17,084 bases of DNA, from positions 1-17,084 of the forward strand of contig JAWUXM010000043.1 of NCBI GenBank assembly GCA_034111325.1, given 5' to 3'. Every line of letters starts with the position of its first letter. Within the stretch, counting starts at the first letter, position 1. This document shows positions 13,142 to 17,084 of this stretch, in pieces. The translations under genes were made by a program, and so were the position numbers. Under the pieces are notes generated by a model, which was not told the DNA's origin, did not search any database, and saw only the letters and a list, made by a program, of their open reading frames with translations. The stretch is from JAWUXM01 sp034111325. Lineage in GTDB: Bacteria; Pseudomonadota; Alphaproteobacteria; Rickettsiales; JABIRX01.

Positions 13142-13702
13142 ATGAAAAAAATTATATTTTTAATATTCCTAATAATTCCAAATGTCGCTATGTCTTATGA
13201 AACCGCAGAATATAAAGTAATAAAAAACATCTCTGACAAAATAGAAATAAGAGAATATAAAGATCTAGTTTTGGCAACAATGTCAACAAATGAGGGAAAA
13301 TCCTCAAATAATAATTTTAGAACTCTGTTTAAATTTATATCTGGTGAGAACAAAAAGGATCAGGAAATAAAAATGACAACCCCCGTTTTTAAAGGAAATA
13401 TCCGTAATCAGCAATCCATGTCATTTGTGATGCCAAAAAGCTTTAGTGAAGGTAATTTTCCAATACCCAACAATCAAAACATTGAAATTGAGCTTCTAAA
13501 AAACATTACATTCATCGCAATCAAGTTTTCTGGAAGATCAACTGATAAAAAATTTAACAAATACCAAAAAATCCTAGAGGAAGTGATTCAAAAAAATAAC
13601 ATTAAGGCAGATTTAGAAAGCCCAATTAATGCTTACTATAATGCTCCTTGGACATTGCCTTTCTTTAAAAGAAATGAAGTGCTATTTAAGATAAGACATT
13701 AA
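13142..13702 (+). CDS. SOUL-family haem-binding protein, exported
   Basis: A SOUL/HBP-family protein of 186 residues. A signal peptide spans 1-18 (NVAMS before YE), so the product is probably periplasmic. Family features are YETAEYKVIKNISDKIEIREYKDLVLATM near the start, MTTPVF in the middle, and the end YYNAPWTLPFFKRNEVLFKI. Family members bind haem or tetrapyrroles with modest affinity; the bacterial role is not settled. It is last in the rightward run and its stop is only five bases from the stop of the convergent metallo-hydrolase gene, with no terminator between them. Confidence 0.9.
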   Translation: MKKIIFLIFLIIPNVAMSYETAEYKVIKNISDKIEIREYKDLVLATMSTNEGKSSNNNFRTLFKFISGENKKDQEIKMTTPVFKGNIRNQQSMSFVMPKSFSEGNFPIPNNQNIEIELLKNITFIAIKFSGRSTDKKFNKYQKILEEVIQKNNIKADLESPINAYYNAPWTLPFFKRNEVLFKIRH

Positions 13703-13707
13703 CCTTG

Positions 13708-14727
13708 TTACTTTAAAAGATAAGATTCTCCCTGCTTTAAAACAAGAAATTTGCCCTTGGAAAGTTTATATTTTTGCCGCGCTTTCTCTAAAGCCTCAAC
13801 TGGATCACCAATTTTTTCATTTGTTAACTGGAAGGTTCCAAAGTGTAGCCCAATTGATTTTTTGGAATTTAAATCTTCATGAGCCATAATCGACTCTTCG
13901 GGGTTCATATGGGCCTTTTTCATAAACCATCTTGGCTCATAGGCACCAATTGGAATTAAGCTCAAATCAAAATATTCAAATTGCTTTTGCAACTCTTTAA
14001 AGTGATCTGAATATCCGGTATCTCCTGCAAAATAAACTTTCTTAGAACCAAGAATAGCAAAGGATCCCCAAAGTGATTTATTGGTATCAAACAACCCTCT
14101 TTTTGACCAATGCTTTGCTGGCAAAAATACAAATTTTAAATTTTCAAAATTAAATTCATCTTGCCAATCCATTTCCACAAGATTTTGATGATTTTCTTTT
14201 TTTAAATAATAAGAATTGCCAAGGCCAAATAATATTTTTGGATTATCTCTTGTTATTAATTTATCTAAAGTTTCAACGTCAAAAGAGTCATAATGATTAT
14301 GGCTAATGAGAATCACATCAATTTTTGGCAAATCTTCGAACTTAATTCCAGGTAGCTTAACTCTTTTTGGACCCAAGAAGCTTACCGGTGAGGTTCTTTT
14401 TGAATAAACAGGATCAGTTAAAATATTAACATTATCCATTTGAATAAGAGCAGTAGCATGATTGATAAAGGTAACACTTAATTCTCCATCTCTAACTCTT
14501 TGTGAAGGAACTTTTTGTTGCTTTATATCAACCCATTTAGGCCAGTCCTCTCTTTTTGATTGAAAGCGCCATTTAAGAAAATCTTTGAAACTTTTTTGTA
14601 AGTTAGGTTCGTTTAAATTATGAAAAACCTTTCCATCAAAATGATCTGATTTTTTAGCTTCAACTTTTGGAGAGCCGCAAGAAGAAAGGGTAATTAAAGT
14701 AATTATTATCGCTATTATTTTCATCAT
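13708..14727 (-). CDS. NAPE-PLD-like metallo-beta-lactamase-fold lipoprotein
   Basis: A 339-residue metallo-hydrolase of the NAPE-PLD/RomA-like group. The signal peptide ends in a lipobox, LITLSSC (C17), so it is membrane-anchored. Likely metal ligands are H143 and H145 and D147 in SHNHYDSFD, then H206 (PAKHWS), D236 (AGDTGY) and H295 (LHFGTF). The usual HxHxDH has Ser at the last place (148). The NILTDPVY (101-108) and IPIGAYEPRWFMKKAHMNPEE (258-278) blocks are typical. Substrate is unknown; family members include phospholipase D-like enzymes. It begins 3 bases after the DUF2237 gene and is presumably translated with it. The sequence opens ATG-ATG; either may start. Confidence 0.88.
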   Translation of the reverse strand: MMKIIAIIITLITLSSCGSPKVEAKKSDHFDGKVFHNLNEPNLQKSFKDFLKWRFQSKREDWPKWVDIKQQKVPSQRVRDGELSVTFINHATALIQMDNVNILTDPVYSKRTSPVSFLGPKRVKLPGIKFEDLPKIDVILISHNHYDSFDVETLDKLITRDNPKILFGLGNSYYLKKENHQNLVEMDWQDEFNFENLKFVFLPAKHWSKRGLFDTNKSLWGSFAILGSKKVYFAGDTGYSDHFKELQKQFEYFDLSLIPIGAYEPRWFMKKAHMNPEESIMAHEDLNSKKSIGLHFGTFQLTNEKIGDPVEALEKARQKYKLSKGKFLVLKQGESYLLK

Positions 14728-14730
14728 GTT

Positions 14731-15105
14731 TTAAACAGAGTGTTTTTTAAGATCTTCAATAGAGACATATTCAAGACATTTTTGATGACAGCTTTCTAAT
14801 ATAACTTTTGGCGCAATATCATTTTCCAACGCTTCTTTCCATCTTAAAATACACAAGCACCATTTATCGCCGGCTCCTAATCCTGGAAAATCATATTCAG
14901 GAATAGGGGTGCTTAGGTCATTTCCCATGTTTTTGCTAAATTGTAAAAATTCATCTGTAATTATGGCGCAAATAATATGCTTGCCATGATCATGATGATC
15001 GGTGTTGCAAAAACCATCCCGATAAAACCCTGTTTTTGACTCAAGGCAACAATTTTGCAACTTGGTTCCCAAGACATTCTTGGCTTCATTATCATTTGCT
15101 ATCAT
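14731..15105 (-). CDS. DUF2237 family protein
   Basis: A 124-residue protein of unknown function (DUF2237). The family pattern is clear: NVLGTKLQNC, TGFYRDGFCNT, CAIITDEFLQFSKNMGNDLSTPIPEYDFPGLGAGDKWCLCILRWKEAL and then APKVILESCHQKCLEYV. It is Cys- and His-rich (CC at 19-20, DHHDH at 36-40), so metal binding is possible but unproven. There is no signal peptide, so it is cytosolic. A good Shine-Dalgarno, GAGGAA, lies 5-6 bases upstream of the ATG. It is first of a two-gene leftward operon with the metallo-hydrolase lipoprotein and is divergent from selO. Confidence 0.88.
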   Translation of the reverse strand: MIANDNEAKNVLGTKLQNCCLESKTGFYRDGFCNTDHHDHGKHIICAIITDEFLQFSKNMGNDLSTPIPEYDFPGLGAGDKWCLCILRWKEALENDIAPKVILESCHQKCLEYVSIEDLKKHSV

Positions 15106-15237
15106 AAAAGTTCCTCTATTTTTTTAATAATTTTTTACGACTGTAGCTTGATTGTTGATTAAAACCAAGCCCCATCATATTAACATGCATGCTCTCAAAA
15201 GTAAATTTACGGGCATTTCGAATTGTCGTATTAGCTC

Positions 15238-15265
15238 TTGATTGTGAGTAAGAATTTGATATTAT
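15238..15265 (+). promoter_or_regulatory. Candidate promoter for selO
   Basis: TTGATT (15238-15243), 16-base spacer, TATTAT (15260-15265). It would give a leader of about 150 bases before selO. Nearby GCATGCTCT (about 15187) and AGAGCATGC (about 15294) are inverted copies, and TCAAGA/TCTTGA form a hairpin at 15291-15310. Confidence 0.35.
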
Positions 15266-15420
15266 CACTTATATTTCAACAATGAAGCTATTCAAGAGCA
15301 TGCCGTCTTGAGAATGACAATAAAATATCAAAAATAAATGGTGAACAACATAATCATTAAGACAAAAAAACCAGATAGCTATGCATGTCAGGGAATCAAA
15401 GAAAATTGGAAGCTTTAAAA

Positions 15421-16866
15421 ATGAAAATAATAAATTCTTATTACAAACTAGGAGATAGTTTTTATAAAAAATATAATCTTAATAATGTTAAAGATCCTGA
15501 ATTGCTCCTCTTTAATCAAACATTGGCAAAAAAGCTAAACCTAGATCTAAAGCAGGATAAAAAATACCTAGCTGATATTTTTTCAGGTAATGAGTTGTTA
15601 AAAGATTCCAAGCCAATCTCCTTGGCATACGCTGGCCATCAATTTGGTCACTTTGCTTCTCAGCTTGGAGACGGAAGAGCGGCCTTGCTGGGTGAAGTTA
15701 AGGATAGGGATGATATATTATTTGATATTCAGCTAAAAGGCTCTGGCAGGACTTTCTTTTCAAGAGGCGGTGATGGAAAATGCCCTTTATCTGCTGCCAT
15801 AAGAGAATATATTGTCAGTGAGGCGATGTATTTCCTGCAAATTCCAACAACAAGATCCTTAGCTCTAGTTAAAACTAATGAATTTATTCAGCGGGAATCC
15901 TTTGTGCCTGCAGCAATAGTTACTCGAGTTGCTGCTAGTCATATCAGGATTGGAACTTTTGAATATTTTGCGGGTGGAAATGATCTGGAAAATTTAAAAA
16001 TTATTGCTGATTATTCCATTAATAGACATTATCAAAAATGTAAAAATAGTAAGAATCCTTACTTATCCTTCTTGAAGAAAGTTATTAACTCGCAAGCAAA
16101 TCTTGTTTCCTCGTGGATGTCCGTTGGTTTTATCCATGGAGTTATGAATACTGATAACACATCAATTTCTGGTCAAACCATAGATTACGGCCCTTGTGCT
16201 TTTATGGATGAATATGAGAAAGATAAATGCTTTAGCTTCATTGATAAAATGGGAAGATATAACTTCTCTAATCAGAGAAAAATTATTTTATGGAACTTAA
16301 CTAAATTTGCAGAATCTATTTTACCATTAATAGATAATGACATTAAAAATGCTGTAAAACTGGCCGAAAAAGAGCTGAATAAATTTCCAGATTTATTTGA
16401 TAAAATCTACTTTAAAAAAATGGCACAAAAGATAGGAATCTTTGATTTTAAGGAGTCTGATAAAAATCTTATTTTAGATTTTCTTGATATTTTAGAAACA
16501 AATAAAATAGATTTTACAAATGGATTCAGATCTTTAAGCAAAATTTTGATTGGAGAATTAGATTTCTATGGAAAGGACTCCAAACATTTAAATTGGCACA
16601 AAAGATGGGTTGAAAGATTAGAAAGTCAACAATTAGACCTTAAAAAAATTGCAAGAAAAATGGACAAAACAAATCCTATATTAATCCCCAGAAATCACAT
16701 AGTTGAAAGAATAATTCAAAAATGCGTGATGAATAATGATTTTGACGAATTAAAACAATTTCTTAATTTAATTGAGAATCCATTTAAAGAGCTCGGTGAT
16801 TATAACGAATATTATCTGCCGCCAAAAGAAAGTGAGGTTGTTGCAAATACTTTTTGTGGAACTTGA
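15421..16866 (+). CDS. selO: Protein adenylyltransferase SelO (YdiU family)
   Basis: A pseudokinase-like enzyme that transfers AMP to Ser, Thr or Tyr of target proteins; in E. coli it is linked to redox stress. From the chosen start it has 481 residues, the family length. Signature blocks are YAGHQFGHFASQLGDGRAALLGE, IQLKGSGRTFFSRGGDGKCPLSAAIREYIVSEAMYFLQIPTTRSLA, and the catalytic segment GFIHGVMNTDN with DYGP following. The end TFCGT keeps the redox-active cysteine place. I prefer ATG 15421: GGAAG lies 8 bases upstream and the protein then aligns with others; an in-frame ATG at 15385 adds twelve residues. The gene is monocistronic and is followed by the right-hand 44-bp repeat. Confidence 0.93.
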   Translation: MKIINSYYKLGDSFYKKYNLNNVKDPELLLFNQTLAKKLNLDLKQDKKYLADIFSGNELLKDSKPISLAYAGHQFGHFASQLGDGRAALLGEVKDRDDILFDIQLKGSGRTFFSRGGDGKCPLSAAIREYIVSEAMYFLQIPTTRSLALVKTNEFIQRESFVPAAIVTRVAASHIRIGTFEYFAGGNDLENLKIIADYSINRHYQKCKNSKNPYLSFLKKVINSQANLVSSWMSVGFIHGVMNTDNTSISGQTIDYGPCAFMDEYEKDKCFSFIDKMGRYNFSNQRKIILWNLTKFAESILPLIDNDIKNAVKLAEKELNKFPDLFDKIYFKKMAQKIGIFDFKESDKNLILDFLDILETNKIDFTNGFRSLSKILIGELDFYGKDSKHLNWHKRWVERLESQQLDLKKIARKMDKTNPILIPRNHIVERIIQKCVMNNDFDELKQFLNLIENPFKELGDYNEYYLPPKESEVVANTFCGT

Positions 16867-16886
16867 TTAAAGTTACCACAAATTAT

Positions 16887-16930
16887 ACCAAATATCTTTA
16901 ATAATTATACATTTGCAGTAGATAAAATTA
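16887..16930. repeat. 44-bp direct repeat, right copy
   Basis: Matches 3688-3731 (the end of ftsW) at 43 of 44 positions and lies 20 bases after the selO stop. Here it is not part of an ftsW gene: the preceding bases are unrelated to ftsW beyond a few A/T positions. Confidence 0.9.
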
Positions 16931-16939
16931 GATGAGAGA

Positions 16940-17084
16940 GTGAGTAGAATTGAGAGTGTAATAGCCGAGGCTATTGCCGAACAATTGTGCGATGCTATGT
17001 CGCTAATTTTACCACTGCCCTTAGGGTTATGGCAAAAAACTGTGCTTTTTCTCAAAAAACATTTGCCAATAAGCGTGGCTATTA
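16940..17084 (+). CDS. Possible start of an unrecognised gene, cut by window edge
   Basis: A frame opening with GTG and still open at the window end: 48 codons, beginning SRIESVIAEAIAEQLCDAM and continuing LILPLPLGLWQKTV. The first part would be an amphipathic helix and the next is hydrophobic. There is no Shine-Dalgarno. A hairpin, AATAGCC/GGCTATT (16960-16975), lies inside it. I do not recognise the product. It could equally be non-coding. Confidence 0.25.
   Translation, partial: MSRIESVIAEAIAEQLCDAMSLILPLPLGLWQKTVLFLKKHLPISVAI

Noticed and set aside
16873..17055. Minus-strand 60-residue frame at the right end
   Set aside because: It runs across the 44-bp repeat and has no recognised content; low-complexity AT sequence.

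Overview
The window looks like a piece of an AT-rich alphaproteobacterial chromosome, most likely from an intracellular lineage close to Rickettsiales. The reasons are a 205-residue Rickettsia-like ribosomal protein S4, the leftward order NDUFA12 homologue - mlaD - DUF2155 protein that is typical of Alphaproteobacteria, frequent GTG starts, intergenic space full of small palindromes, and a broken katG remnant. The lineage call rests on remembered family features, not on a search.

Layout. (1) 1-719: rpsD with a good promoter and a terminator. (2) 720-1345: over 600 bases without genes, packed with inverted repeats, including two diverged copies of one hairpin-rich module. (3) 1388-3702: tRNA-Leu(UAA), a long-chain polyprenyl diphosphate synthase (ispB-like) and ftsW, all rightward; these join tRNA supply, the isoprenoid carrier or quinone side chain, and septal peptidoglycan synthesis. 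(4) 3729-5586: a leftward operon of an NDUFA12-type complex I protein, MlaD (lipid transport) and a TPR protein fused to DUF2155. (5) 5663-7636: uvrB, divergent from that operon, ending at a perfect 18-bp stem hairpin shared with the convergent gene. (6) 7734-9770: a leftward autotransporter with seven HAF-type repeats and a C-terminal beta-barrel. (7) 9771-10439: non-coding and decayed DNA holding the last codons of a catalase-peroxidase gene. (8) 10440-16866: an accessory block, more A-rich than the core genes: Ahr-type aldehyde reductase, Dps, a Bor-like lipoprotein, an SDR of the YeeZ type, a SOUL protein (rightward), then a leftward pair DUF2237 plus a NAPE-PLD-like metallo-hydrolase lipoprotein, then rightward selO. 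(9) 16867-17084: a 44-bp near-perfect copy of the end of ftsW, then an open frame that runs off the window.

How the genes fit together. The left half is housekeeping. The accessory block is biased to redox and stress functions (Dps, aldehyde reductase, SOUL, SelO, dead katG), which suggests a small acquired stress cassette. The strongest unexplained signal is the 44-bp direct repeat: it starts in the last codons of ftsW (3688-3731) and recurs just after selO (16887-16930), so about 13 kb is bracketed by it. I found no CRISPR array, transposase or integrase gene, and no complete undescribed system that I could defend.
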